Assembly (NCBI RefSeq): GCF_900105185.1
Contig: NZ_FNTJ01000001.1
Location: 3,988,501-4,052,500 of the forward strand
Source of the DNA: Pseudomonas saponiphila
GTDB lineage: Bacteria; Pseudomonadota; Gammaproteobacteria; Pseudomonadales; Pseudomonadaceae
Length of the DNA: 64,000 bases
Reading direction: 5' to 3'
Shown here: piece by piece, positions 16,681-25,097 of the stretch
Position numbering within the stretch: position 1 is the stretch's first letter
Layout of the letters: the number at the start of each line of letters is the position of its first letter
Program-made: the position numbers and the translations under genes
Notes under the pieces: model-generated
Database searches by the model: none
What the model was told of the DNA's origin: nothing
What the model saw: only the letters and a program-made list of their open reading frames with translations

Positions 16681-16923
16681 GTGACCTTCACCCAGTGCGG
16701 CGACAAAGAACAAAACCTGTTCAAGGTCAATCCGGATATTCCAGCTCGGGAAGCCCTGGAACATGCTACCAATCTGTTCTACTACACCAAAAAGCTCATG
16801 CTCGATGCTGCAATGGAAAAGCAAGGAAAGCGTTATGCTTGGCCCGCCTACTATCTATGCGAGATGGGCAAAGCCATTATCGATGATGTTTCCAATGGCA
16901 TACCAGAGTCGAGATTAAATTAA
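16681..16923 (+). CDS. small DUF3077-like protein
   Basis: 80-aa protein. The core FKVNPDIPAREALEHATNLFYYTKKLMLDAAM...YLCEMGKAIIDD resembles the Pseudomonas DUF3077 family of small cytoplasmic proteins of unknown function. The GTG at 16681 is the first usable start in frame, but the nearest Shine-Dalgarno-like GGAG (16649-16652) is about 28 bp away. The frame stays open upstream without an ATG/GTG/TTG at the right spacing (ATT 16672 is possible). The start is therefore uncertain and may have been damaged. Its GC content is lower than that of the genes before it. The structured RNA upstream probably controls it. Confidence 0.55.
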   Translation: MTFTQCGDKEQNLFKVNPDIPAREALEHATNLFYYTKKLMLDAAMEKQGKRYAWPAYYLCEMGKAIIDDVSNGIPESRLN

Positions 16924-17004
16924 TAACGCATACCAAAAAGATAAACCACTAATTATTTATCTTCACAAGCAGCGGTTTCTCTTTCAGACACAAACCACAA
17001 AGAG

Positions 17005-17508
17005 TTATTCGAGCGCACCTTCATACCTCTGAGCGCCGTGATTGAAGCTCCACACATACGACTTAGTCACCGCCCCCTCCCCCTTATATACAACATTCCC
17101 ATCCTTATCTCTCTGATAGAAGTACACCTCTATATCTTTATATTTATTTTCACCACCAGGGGAGACATCTAAAACCTTAACGCCTGCAAAATAGTCTCCA
17201 CCAACAAATTTCAAATACCCTCGACACTGAATAAAGAAACCATAAACCCTGTCCTTACTTGACCCCTCACTACCAGAATAAGAAAAAATAAAGTCCCTCA
17301 CCCCATCGCCATTAAGATCATCATTATAGACAACCCTACCTTCTTGAACAGAGAACTTCACCCCATCAACTCTTGAAAGAACCTGAACAGGATCAACATC
17401 TTCTGCCCACTGTGAAATAAAATGTTTGGGACCACTGGCATCACAAACTTCTACTGCTGCGGCACAAGCAATCGGTAAAAGCAGAAAAAGAGCTAGGATA
17501 TATTTCAT
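17005..17508 (-). CDS. secreted small protein, candidate T6SS immunity protein
   Basis: 167 aa from ATG 17508 (an in-frame GTG at 17514 overlaps the stop of the effector gene). The leader MKYILALFLLLPIACAAA is a signal peptide. Mature protein contains VVYNDDLNGDGVRDFIFSYSG, a DxNxDGxxD calcium-loop or FG-GAP-like segment seen in several periplasmic immunity proteins. It directly follows the vgrG-linked effector with overlapping or near-overlapping ends and has the same low GC. A periplasmic immunity protein fits an effector with peptidoglycan-binding character. No specific family is recognised. Confidence 0.6.
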   Translation of the reverse strand: MKYILALFLLLPIACAAAVEVCDASGPKHFISQWAEDVDPVQVLSRVDGVKFSVQEGRVVYNDDLNGDGVRDFIFSYSGSEGSSKDRVYGFFIQCRGYLKFVGGDYFAGVKVLDVSPGGENKYKDIEVYFYQRDKDGNVVYKGEGAVTKSYVWSFNHGAQRYEGALE

Positions 17509-17510
17509 AT

Positions 17511-18200
17511 TCACTCATCCAGAATAAAGGTATTACGACCAGTTCGGACTGCTCCCTGGGGCTGGGTAGAACCAAAAGCTATGCTGGTCGTTATAGTGGA
17601 GTTTACAGCTGCGGCCGCAGATAGAAGCCCTCTAGACAAGGCAGCTTCATGTGCATCACCCCAGTTTGATACCGGCAATTGCCAATTCACCGTAGCTGTT
17701 TCATTTATTGTTTGCTGAATGATTGGCACGATTCTCTGATAGTCATCATGAACCACATGTGACGGCCGATATACATGCCATCTCAAAAGTATTGCAACAC
17801 TCTTCTCTGAGGTAAAAACGCTACCCAGCGTACTAATTATAGTCGTAGCGCCAACACGAAACTGAACCTCCTTAGTCAAAAGATCCCTAACCCTGACTTT
17901 GGCCATAGACCACATCGCCTCCCTATAGCCCGATAAGGTTCGACCTGCCATGCTCAGCCGATAAAACCAATGCCAAGTTTTTAAGTAATGGGCTTCCTCT
18001 TTAGTTCTCAGCAAATCATTAAATTCACTCTCGGCATGTACCTGCTGAACAGGAACATATGTGTCATTTGTTAACCTCACCCATCCAGAATATGTTTTCA
18101 GATCCTCAACATACAACCTCGAATCCCCCCAATCATATTTTGGATAAAGCCCAAAATCACCAAAGACCTTTCTAAAAATTTCGTTATTTCTTTGCTTTAG
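17511..18200 (-). pseudogene. vgrG-linked T6SS effector, 3' part (interrupted by IS1380-family element)
   Basis: C-terminal ~229 codons of the effector, in frame from the IS junction to the stop at 17511. The residues after the junction read KQRNNEIFRKVFGDFGLYP. The region includes TWHWFYRLSMAGRTLSGYREAMW and a helical or hydrophobic stretch around TTIISTLGSVFTSEKSVAILLRW, and ends TGRNTFILDE. It is AT-rich compared with the core T6SS genes. After excision of the element and one TTAG copy it fuses in frame with the 5' part. It has no start of its own; any translation would begin inside the IS. Function is not recognised beyond its position after vgrG. Confidence 0.8.
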
Positions 18201-19761
18201 CCCGGATTTCTCATGACCGCATAAACAAAAACGGCTGAAAGCCTTATGATTCTTGTCGCCAAACAAAGCCCCATAAGTCTTCAGCCGCGCACAAAATGCT
18301 ACCAGAAAAACTCCACTTTTCACCCCTCTCTCGCCGCCTCGTCGAGGCCTCTTTCACCGGTGGTCACATCACCTCGGATGCGGGCTTGTTGCTGCTGCGC
18401 GAGGTCGACCGGCAACATGGCTTGACCCGCCGCCTGGCCAAAATCGTTCCCGATCGGCGTGATCCTGGGCGTGTCCAGCATGGACTGCAGACACTGCTCG
18501 CCCAGCGTATCTATGCACTGGCCGCCGGCTACGAGGATCTCAACGATCATGACGGCCTGCGCCATGACTACGCGCTGCAGACTGCGGTCAACCGCCTGCA
18601 ACCGCTGGCCGGCAAATCCACTCTGGGGCGCCTGGAACAGCAAGCCGATCGCGAAACGGTGGTGCAAGCCCATCGCCTGCTGTGGGAGCACTTCATCGCC
18701 CAGCATGACCAGGCGCCGGCTGAGATCGTGCTCGACTTCGATGCGACCGATGTGCCGGTGCATGGTGATCAGGAAGGGCGCTTCTTCCATGGCTATTACG
18801 ACCATTACTGCTTCCTGCCGCTCTATGTGTTCTGTGGTCGCCATCTGCTGGTGAGCTATTTGCGCCCGAGCAACATCGATGGCGCCCGACACAGTTGGGC
18901 CATCCTGGCACTGCTGGTCAAGTTCATTCGCCGCTTCTGGCCAGAGACCCGCATCGTGTTCCGCGGTGACGGCGGTTTTTGCCGACATCGCATGCTCGAC
19001 TGGTGTGACCGCAAGCAGGTGGATTATGTGGTGGGTCTGGCCCGCAACACCCGCCTGCAGCGGATGGCGGCGCCGGCCATGCAAGCTGTCGCCGAGGCCT
19101 ACCAAGAAACCGGGCAGAAGATGTCCGGCGTGTATCGCTTCCTCTATCAGGCCGGTAGTTGGCGTAGGCGCCGCCTGGTCGTGTCGCGCCTGGAACATGG
19201 CGAGCAGGGTGCCAATCCACGCTTCATCGTCGTGTCCCGCTTTGCCGAGGATGCTGCCCAGCAGTACTACGAAGACTACTGCGGCCGTGGCGACATGGAG
19301 AATCGGATCAAGGACCAACAGTTGGATCTGTTCGCCGACCGCACCTCCAGCCCACGCTGGTGGACCAACCAGTGGCGGCTGATGCTGTCGGCCTTTGCCT
19401 ATGTGCTGTTCGAACGGCTACGCGATCATCTCCAGGGCACCGCATTGGCGCGCATGAGCATCCATAACCTGCGCTTGAAACTGCTCAAGATCGGTGCGGT
19501 GATCATTCGCAACAGCCGGCGCATCCGCGTGCTGATCAGCGAGGCCTATCCGCATCAGGAACTCTTTGCGGGGCTGGTTGCCCGCCTCAAGCCGACCTGA
19601 ACAGGCGGGCGCCCCCGGCCCGGCTCAATGGGGGAAAGGGGGCAGTGCGCCCCATACGCGGGAATTGAATAAAAAACGATCAATTTTTAGCGGTGGAAGG
19701 CAGGTTGTTGATACACCGAGGCTTCACCGGCCACGCCTGCCGGCCTCATGAGAAATCCGGG
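18201..19761 (+). mobile_element. IS1380-family insertion sequence, complete, 1561 bp
   Basis: The element is bounded by perfect 16-bp inverted repeats: CCCGGATTTCTCATGA at 18201-18216 and its reverse complement at 19746-19761. It is flanked by a 4-bp direct repeat TTAG (18197-18200 and 19762-19765), the target duplication. One intact transposase gene fills the element. The ends and duplication are perfect, so insertion is recent. It splits the effector gene located between vgrG and the immunity-like gene. Confidence 0.95.
18296..19600 (+). CDS. IS1380-family transposase
   Basis: 434-aa DDE transposase typical of the IS1380 family. The N-terminal region FTGGHITSDAGLLLLREVDRQHGL and VLDFDATDVPVHGDQEGRFF (first Asp of the DDE site) are family hallmarks. 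RIVFRGDGGFCRHRMLDWC carries the second catalytic Asp, and GRGDMENRIKDQQLDLFADRTS carries the Glu region. The frame is intact and the gene lies within the inverted repeats, so the element should still be able to move. It is oriented opposite to the effector gene it interrupts. Confidence 0.95.
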   Translation: MLPEKLHFSPLSRRLVEASFTGGHITSDAGLLLLREVDRQHGLTRRLAKIVPDRRDPGRVQHGLQTLLAQRIYALAAGYEDLNDHDGLRHDYALQTAVNRLQPLAGKSTLGRLEQQADRETVVQAHRLLWEHFIAQHDQAPAEIVLDFDATDVPVHGDQEGRFFHGYYDHYCFLPLYVFCGRHLLVSYLRPSNIDGARHSWAILALLVKFIRRFWPETRIVFRGDGGFCRHRMLDWCDRKQVDYVVGLARNTRLQRMAAPAMQAVAEAYQETGQKMSGVYRFLYQAGSWRRRRLVVSRLEHGEQGANPRFIVVSRFAEDAAQQYYEDYCGRGDMENRIKDQQLDLFADRTSSPRWWTNQWRLMLSAFAYVLFERLRDHLQGTALARMSIHNLRLKLLKIGAVIIRNSRRIRVLISEAYPHQELFAGLVARLKPT

Positions 19762-20833
19762 TTAGGTAAGAAATAAAACCAACAAACTCACCCCTCCCGT
19801 ATTTACCACTATCGAACAACCCCATAGTCCAGTGGCATGGACCTGCAGACACGAGTGCATTGTCCCATGCATTGAGCACATCAAAACGTCCAAAACATTC
19901 TGCTTCAGCCACCACTCGAACAGTACGATAAGTTGATAGGGCCGGACTATTAAGTTGTGTGAAATTGACTGGTGAGCCGGTTATATTCTGCACCGTCATT
20001 TCAGCCTCTGGCGACCAACTATGTCCTTTACTCGCATTAGGTCCACCAAAACCTCGAGACTCGTAATAACCTACAACATGATAATGGTTTTGCGCTCGCC
20101 CAGCAGGAAAATCAAAATAACTTGAAAAATCTCTAACAAAAACTCTCGGCGCCCCCTCAGTAAAGCTATCATGCGCCCAAATATTGCATCCGGAAGCAGC
20201 AATATCATTCCTGACGCCATGGACCATTTTCCAAGCCTCAAGGACTACCGGACATCTATAGTCATTCTCCAGCCAGTGATCTATCGCCAATCTGGTTTGT
20301 GCATTCATAACCCCACTTATAGGGCCAGAGTACCGAGCCGAGTTAGCAACTGACTGCAAACTATCGACATAGTAACTGACCGGACCTGCGGTTGTTCCGC
20401 CCACAACTGCTGCTTTTCCTGCTTTGGCCAAAATCGCTGCCGAACTATCAAAATATACGTCTAAATTATCTACCTTTACAGGAGAGCCAGTTTGATCTAA
20501 TAAGAGCAAGCCCTTTTTATCTTGCCTAACACATGCTACTTGAGCCATGGAGGCGTAAATTTGAAACTCTCTAACACCCCAACCAGTACGAACCCCAAAC
20601 GCGCCGTCTGGCTTTCCAACTACAGAGAACCCTAAAAAAGCCAAATCCTCCTGAAGCTTTCTTACATGCTCATAAATAGCTAAAGCCGCACTATTACCTG
20701 AAGGTGAAATAGCTGTTTCAGCAGAAATATTGGAAAGGTTCGGATTGTCCACGCCTCCCCATCGCGGAGGTAAATTCTGCGCTGGCTTACCATCATGATC
20801 TCCAAAAAAAAGATCAAAGCCCCCATAGTTCAT
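19762..20833 (-). pseudogene. vgrG-linked T6SS effector, 5' part (interrupted by IS1380-family element)
   Basis: N-terminal ~357 codons, starting at ATG 20833 with AGGAA upstream, 11 bp after vgrG. A peptidoglycan-binding-like segment (about residues 45-90, VRKLQEDLAFLGFSVVGKPDGAFGVRT) matches the LQ..L..LG......DG.FG..T pattern. Further on, VVAEAECFGRFDVLNAWDNALVSAGPCHW (in two pieces around residue 310-335) resembles the Glu...FD..N.WD.A..S.G...W signature of lysozyme-like hydrolases. The frame runs 10 codons into the IS before stopping at 19724. Joined to the 3' part it gives a 585-aa effector. Peptidoglycan hydrolysis is an inference. Confidence 0.8.
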
Positions 20834-20844
20834 CACTAATTTCC

Positions 20845-23277
20845 TTACGCAAGATGTTGTTCTTCCAACCGTTTTACATCATTCAGAGACAGGTAGTCTT
20901 TATCTGTCAGCTCACATGAACGATGGAAGCAGCGAGTGGCATACTTTGTTTTTGGACCGTTTTCACCATCAACTTTTCCATGATAAAAACCGAGGTTTTT
21001 CAGCCGTGACTGAAGCCCCTTGACATCCGATGCAACTGGTTGCGAGCTTAGATCGAGATCCCATACCCACGGTTGTGCCTCAATCCCAAATGCGTAGAAG
21101 GTTAACTTTCCTTTTTTAGCCTTTAGCGGAACAGGTTGATCTACAAATCCATCAGCAGATGTTGTTCCCTTATAAGTCACACCATCGGCTTCCAATATAT
21201 AAGGCTGTCCAGAGATTCCTTTCTTGTCATAGGGGCGTTTCATTTGAATTCGAAAGCTTTTGCGAAGGTTTTCTAATGGTGAGGGTTGCGGCGCATTCAC
21301 CAACGCCTTCTCCATCAAATTCCCCGCCTTATCCCGATCCGCCGCCCCCGGCTGCAGCGGCTCCTTGATGGCAATCCCGCTGCCACTGCCCGGGGCGCCG
21401 CCGGCGTTCTGTTTCACCAGCGGCCCGACGATCGTCACGCCGCCGGGGTCGAGCTTGATAAAGCTACCGCCGGCCTTGAGGGTCATTTCCAGGGCCGCCT
21501 CGATGACGATCTTGTCCCCGGCCTTGAGGTGGATTTCCTGCCCGGCCTGGGTCAGTTGCGCCACGCCGAGCTTGATGTGCTGGGTGTCGGCCACGGTGAG
21601 GTGGTCGTCGGCGCGGATTTCGGTCTTGCGCGCGCCGTGGGTGGTGCGGTGTTCCTCGGCCTTGAATTCGCTGTAGACGTGGTGCTCGACCGTGTCGTGG
21701 CGCTCGTTGCCAACAAGGATCTTCTGGTCGTGCTGGATGTTTTCATCCCAGTCGCGCTGGGCGTGGACGAAGATCTGTTCGGCGCCTTTTTTGTCTTCGA
21801 TGCGCAGTTCGTTGAAACCGCCGCCGCCCGGCGAGCTCAGGCTCTTGAATACGCTGCGGGTCTTGTGCGCGGGCAGCGCGTAGGGCACCTCGTGTTCCTT
21901 GTGGTACAGGCAGCCGCTGACCAGGGGCTGGTCGGGGTCGCCTTCGAGGAAGCTCACCAGCACTTCCATGCCGATGCGCGGGATGACCAGGGCGCCGTAG
22001 CGGTCGCCGGCCCAGCCGGAAGCCACCCGCAGCCAGCAGCTGCTCTTGTCGTCGCCCTGGCCCTCGCGGTCCCAATGAAACTGCACCTTGACCCGGCCGT
22101 ACTGATCGCAGTGGATTTCCTCCCCGGCCGGGCCGGTGACCACCGCGGTCTGGCTGCCCAGCACCCGGGGTTTGGGGTGCTTGAGCGGCGCGCGGTAGAA
22201 CACGTCCCAGGGGGTGGCCAGAAAGCGGTTGCGGTAGCCCTGCTGGAAACCGTCCTCGGCCCGGGTATCGCTGGTAATGGACTCTTCCAGCACCTGGGGC
22301 TGCTTGCCTTCGTGGGTCACCTGGGTCAGCAGCCAGAGGTCGTTCCATTGCCTGCGCGGGTGCTCGGACAATTGCAGGAAATGCCCGCTGACCAGCCGTG
22401 GTTCATCGCCCCAGCCCTCGGCCTGCCGATAGTCGGCGCGGTGGCGCTCCAGGGCGCGCTGGCTGAGCAACTTGCCACGCTGGCGGTCAGTGAAGCGTCC
22501 GGGGTAGTCATAGTCTTCCAGGTCCGGTTGCGGACTCCGGGCCTCGGGCCGGTAGGCGGCCTCCAGTTGCAGGCGCGGTTTCTCGAAGTCGTAATCGCGG
22601 CGGCTGGTGCGGCTGGTGCGCGACGCCAGGCGCACTTCGAAGCCCTTGATCACCGGCGCGTCGGCCACCAGCCCGCTGCCGCGCACGTAGTCGGTGGGCC
22701 TGCCGAGCTTGGGGAACGCGGTCTGGTTGTCGGCAAACACCAGCAGGTGGCCGCCACGGCTGTGCTGGAAGTGGTAGTGCAGGCCTTCTTCTTCGCACAG
22801 GCGCTGGATGAAGTGCAGGTCGCTCTCGTCGTACTGCACGCAGTAGTCGCGTTCCGGGCATGGATGCTCGATCTGGAACCGATAGGCATCGGCGAGGATG
22901 CCGTGTTCTTCGAGAATCGCGGCGATGATGGCCGGCGCCGAGAGCTGCTGGAAGATTCGCTGGTTGCTGCGGTGGCGCAGGTAATCCAGACGCGGCACCA
23001 GGGACAGCTGGTAATGGGTCAGGCGCTTGCCAGAATCGCCCTGGGCCACGCGGCGGATCTGGCCATGAATGCCATGGCCCTGGGGGTCGAAGGCGAGAAA
23101 CGCCTGTTTGTGCAGCAGCCCTTCCAGGTCCAGGGCCGGGTTGTCGCTGACCAGCTGCAGGTCGAAGCGAAAGGGCTGGCTGATGCCTTCGGTGCCCTTG
23201 AATCCGAGCACCTGTAAGTCATTGGCAAAGTCTTCGACGCTCAGGCTGAAGTGGGTTTCACTGGCCGAGTTGAACAT
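20845..23277 (-). CDS. vgrG: T6SS spike protein VgrG (TssI) with C-terminal adaptor extension
   Basis: 810-aa VgrG. The gp27/gp5-like core runs from FSLSVEDFANDLQVLGFKGTEG through DQYGRVKVQFHWDREG, GWAGDRYGALVIPRIGMEVLV and the beta-helix ELRIEDKKGAEQIFVHAQ (to about residue 655). A C-terminal extension (about 663-810) has a transthyretin-like stretch (PYILEADGVTYKGTTSADGFV) and a peptidoglycan-binding-like repeat (VKGLQSRLKNLGFYHGKVDG). Base composition drops from GC-rich to AT-rich at about 21290, where the extension begins, suggesting the tip was swapped in together with the effector and immunity genes downstream. The extension probably loads that effector. Confidence 0.93.
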   Translation of the reverse strand: MFNSASETHFSLSVEDFANDLQVLGFKGTEGISQPFRFDLQLVSDNPALDLEGLLHKQAFLAFDPQGHGIHGQIRRVAQGDSGKRLTHYQLSLVPRLDYLRHRSNQRIFQQLSAPAIIAAILEEHGILADAYRFQIEHPCPERDYCVQYDESDLHFIQRLCEEEGLHYHFQHSRGGHLLVFADNQTAFPKLGRPTDYVRGSGLVADAPVIKGFEVRLASRTSRTSRRDYDFEKPRLQLEAAYRPEARSPQPDLEDYDYPGRFTDRQRGKLLSQRALERHRADYRQAEGWGDEPRLVSGHFLQLSEHPRRQWNDLWLLTQVTHEGKQPQVLEESITSDTRAEDGFQQGYRNRFLATPWDVFYRAPLKHPKPRVLGSQTAVVTGPAGEEIHCDQYGRVKVQFHWDREGQGDDKSSCWLRVASGWAGDRYGALVIPRIGMEVLVSFLEGDPDQPLVSGCLYHKEHEVPYALPAHKTRSVFKSLSSPGGGGFNELRIEDKKGAEQIFVHAQRDWDENIQHDQKILVGNERHDTVEHHVYSEFKAEEHRTTHGARKTEIRADDHLTVADTQHIKLGVAQLTQAGQEIHLKAGDKIVIEAALEMTLKAGGSFIKLDPGGVTIVGPLVKQNAGGAPGSGSGIAIKEPLQPGAADRDKAGNLMEKALVNAPQPSPLENLRKSFRIQMKRPYDKKGISGQPYILEADGVTYKGTTSADGFVDQPVPLKAKKGKLTFYAFGIEAQPWVWDLDLSSQPVASDVKGLQSRLKNLGFYHGKVDGENGPKTKYATRCFHRSCELTDKDYLSLNDVKRLEEQHLA

Positions 23278-23298
23278 GTGCTGCTCCTTGTTCGCTGT

Positions 23299-24372
23299 TC
23301 ATGGTTCACGCCGCTGCAACCAGCCGCCCAGCCAGCCGCCCCTGGGGGCAAAGGCATCCCGCAGCTCCTCGACGCCGATGGCCCGCTCCGCGGCATTCAG
23401 CGCCAGGGCCGTGCGCAGCGCCGGCCAGCAGTGCCCCGGCAGTTGGCGCGGGCGTTGCAGTTGCAGGTCCAGCTGCTGGTCCCGGGCCTGGGTCGAGGGC
23501 AGGCGGCGATAAGGGTGCTGGCCGCTGACCAGCTCGTGGATCACGCAAGCGGCGGCGAACAGATCGGCCGCCGCCGACAGCGGCGCGCCTTCCAGCAGTT
23601 CCGGGGCGGCGTAGCTGGGGGTCCAGGCGTCGAAACGCTGGCGGTTGAGCCCTGGCAGGCCCGGCAACAGGCCCTGGGCGGCGCGGCTCAGGCCGAAGTC
23701 GAAGAGGCGCAGGCCGTCGTCGCCGAGCATCAGGTTGCCGGGCTTGAGGTCGCCGTGCAGCACCCCGAGGCCATGGCAGTAAGCAAGGGCATCCAGCAAG
23801 GCCGGAATCACCTCGCGCGACTGCGCCCAGGGCAGACCCAGGGGCCACTGGCAGAGCAATTGGTCCAGGGGCATGCCGTGCAGTTGCTCCATGGTGATAA
23901 AGGCGCAGGCATGCCCGGTGTCCACGTCGAAGCTGTGCATGCGCACGATGTGCCGATGGTGCAGGCGCCGGGTCAGGGCAAACTCGCTGTAGAGCAAGGC
24001 GCTGGCATCCGGCGCGTCGGCGAAGGCTTCGCTGAGCAGCTTCACGGCCACATAGGGTTCGGGGTCGCCGAACTGTTCATGCAGCAGGTCCCGGGCGCGG
24101 TACACCACGCCCATGCCGCCGGCACCGAGCAAGCGTTCCAGGCGGTAGCGGCCGGCCAGCAGCCGGGGCAGCCCGCCCAGGGGATCGAGCACCTTGAGCA
24201 CCGGCGCTGTCGGCAAGCGCCGCTTGCCGCCGCCCCGGGCCTTGCCGCGGCCCTTGGAGCCCTTGCCGCGCCCCTTGACCGGCCGCTGCTGCGTTGCCGC
24301 CGCCGCGACCACCCGGGTCAGTTCGCCCGGCGCCGGCGAGGGTGAATGCGGGTGCAACAGCGACAGGTTCAT
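23299..24372 (-). CDS. T6SS-associated Ser/Thr protein kinase (Stk1/PpkA type)
   Basis: 357-aa eukaryotic-type kinase. A basic, glycine-rich N-terminal tail (GRGKGSKGRGKARGGGKRR) precedes the kinase domain: glycine loop LLGAGGMGVVYRAR (81-94), ATP-binding Lys111 in VAVKLL, catalytic loop HGDLKPGN with Asp208 and Lys210, and DFG at 225-227. It ends without a transmembrane or sensor domain, as in Stk1 of the P. aeruginosa HSI-II cluster. The start ATG 24372 overlaps the stop of the phosphatase gene (ATGA). Kinase and phosphatase presumably set the phosphorylation state of the FHA protein encoded upstream. Confidence 0.9.
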   Translation of the reverse strand: MNLSLLHPHSPSPAPGELTRVVAAAATQQRPVKGRGKGSKGRGKARGGGKRRLPTAPVLKVLDPLGGLPRLLAGRYRLERLLGAGGMGVVYRARDLLHEQFGDPEPYVAVKLLSEAFADAPDASALLYSEFALTRRLHHRHIVRMHSFDVDTGHACAFITMEQLHGMPLDQLLCQWPLGLPWAQSREVIPALLDALAYCHGLGVLHGDLKPGNLMLGDDGLRLFDFGLSRAAQGLLPGLPGLNRQRFDAWTPSYAAPELLEGAPLSAAADLFAAACVIHELVSGQHPYRRLPSTQARDQQLDLQLQRPRQLPGHCWPALRTALALNAAERAIGVEELRDAFAPRGGWLGGWLQRREP

Positions 24373-25097
24373 TGGCGCACCACCACGGCGGTCAGGTTGT
24401 CCCGCGCCTCGCCGTCCAGCGCGTCCTCGAACAAACGCTGCAAGGCCACCTGCGGCGCCGCCAGGCTCAGGGCGCGGCACAGGGCGTTGCGGGTCAGATC
24501 CTGGTACAGGCCGTCGCTGCACAGCAGGAACACGTCGTCGGGATAGACCTGCAGTTCCAGCACTTCCAGGCTCAGGCGCTCGCTGGCGCCCACCGCCCGG
24601 GTCAGGGCGTTAGCGGCCGGGTGCGCGCGGGCCTGCTCGACACTCATCTGCTGCTCGTCGATGAGTTTCTGCATCAGCGAATGGTCCCGGGACAGCTGGT
24701 ACAGACGCTGTTCGCGCCACAGGTAGCAGCGGCTGTCACCGGCCCAGATGCAGGCGGCGCGATCGCCCTGCAGCAACAGCGCGACCACGGTGCTGCCCAT
24801 GATGCTGTCGCGCCGTCCGGCGGTGACCGTCAGCTCCTGGCCCAGGCGCCGGTTGAGCCAGTGCAGGCACTGGCGCACGCTGGCCAGGCGGGCCTCGAAG
24901 CCCTCCTCAGCCGGCAGCTCGGCGAGGCTGCTGACGATCAGCCGGCTGGCGATGTCGCCGCCCTGGTGCCCGCCCATGCCGTCGGCCACCACCCACAGGC
25001 CGCGCTCCGGGCAGTCGAGGAAGGCGTCCTCGTTGCGCCGGCGAACCTTGCCCGGGTCGGTACGGGCCGCGCTGCGCCAGGCCCCGGCAACGTTCAT
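24369..25097 (-). CDS. T6SS-associated PP2C-family protein phosphatase (Stp1/PppA type)
   Basis: 242-aa PP2C phosphatase with the family metal-binding motifs RRNEDAFL (around 20-26), VVADGMGGHQGGDIAS (36-51), the central CIWAGDSRCYLWR and LLCSDGLYQDLT, and the terminal RDNLTAVVV. Length is that of a catalytic domain alone. It counteracts the adjacent kinase. Genes overlap by ATGA on both sides (tssM stop and kinase start), so the three are translationally coupled. Confidence 0.92.
   Translation of the reverse strand: MNVAGAWRSAARTDPGKVRRRNEDAFLDCPERGLWVVADGMGGHQGGDIASRLIVSSLAELPAEEGFEARLASVRQCLHWLNRRLGQELTVTAGRRDSIMGSTVVALLLQGDRAACIWAGDSRCYLWREQRLYQLSRDHSLMQKLIDEQQMSVEQARAHPAANALTRAVGASERLSLEVLELQVYPDDVFLLCSDGLYQDLTRNALCRALSLAAPQVALQRLFEDALDGEARDNLTAVVVRQ

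Noticed and set aside
18296..18323. Start of the 270-aa minus-strand frame 17511-18323 as an independent gene
   Set aside because: Its first ~41 codons are inside the IS element; the real coding part continues the interrupted effector in frame.
21286..23217. 643-aa open frame opposite vgrG
   Set aside because: Antisense shadow of vgrG with no recognisable domain and no ribosome-binding site of note.
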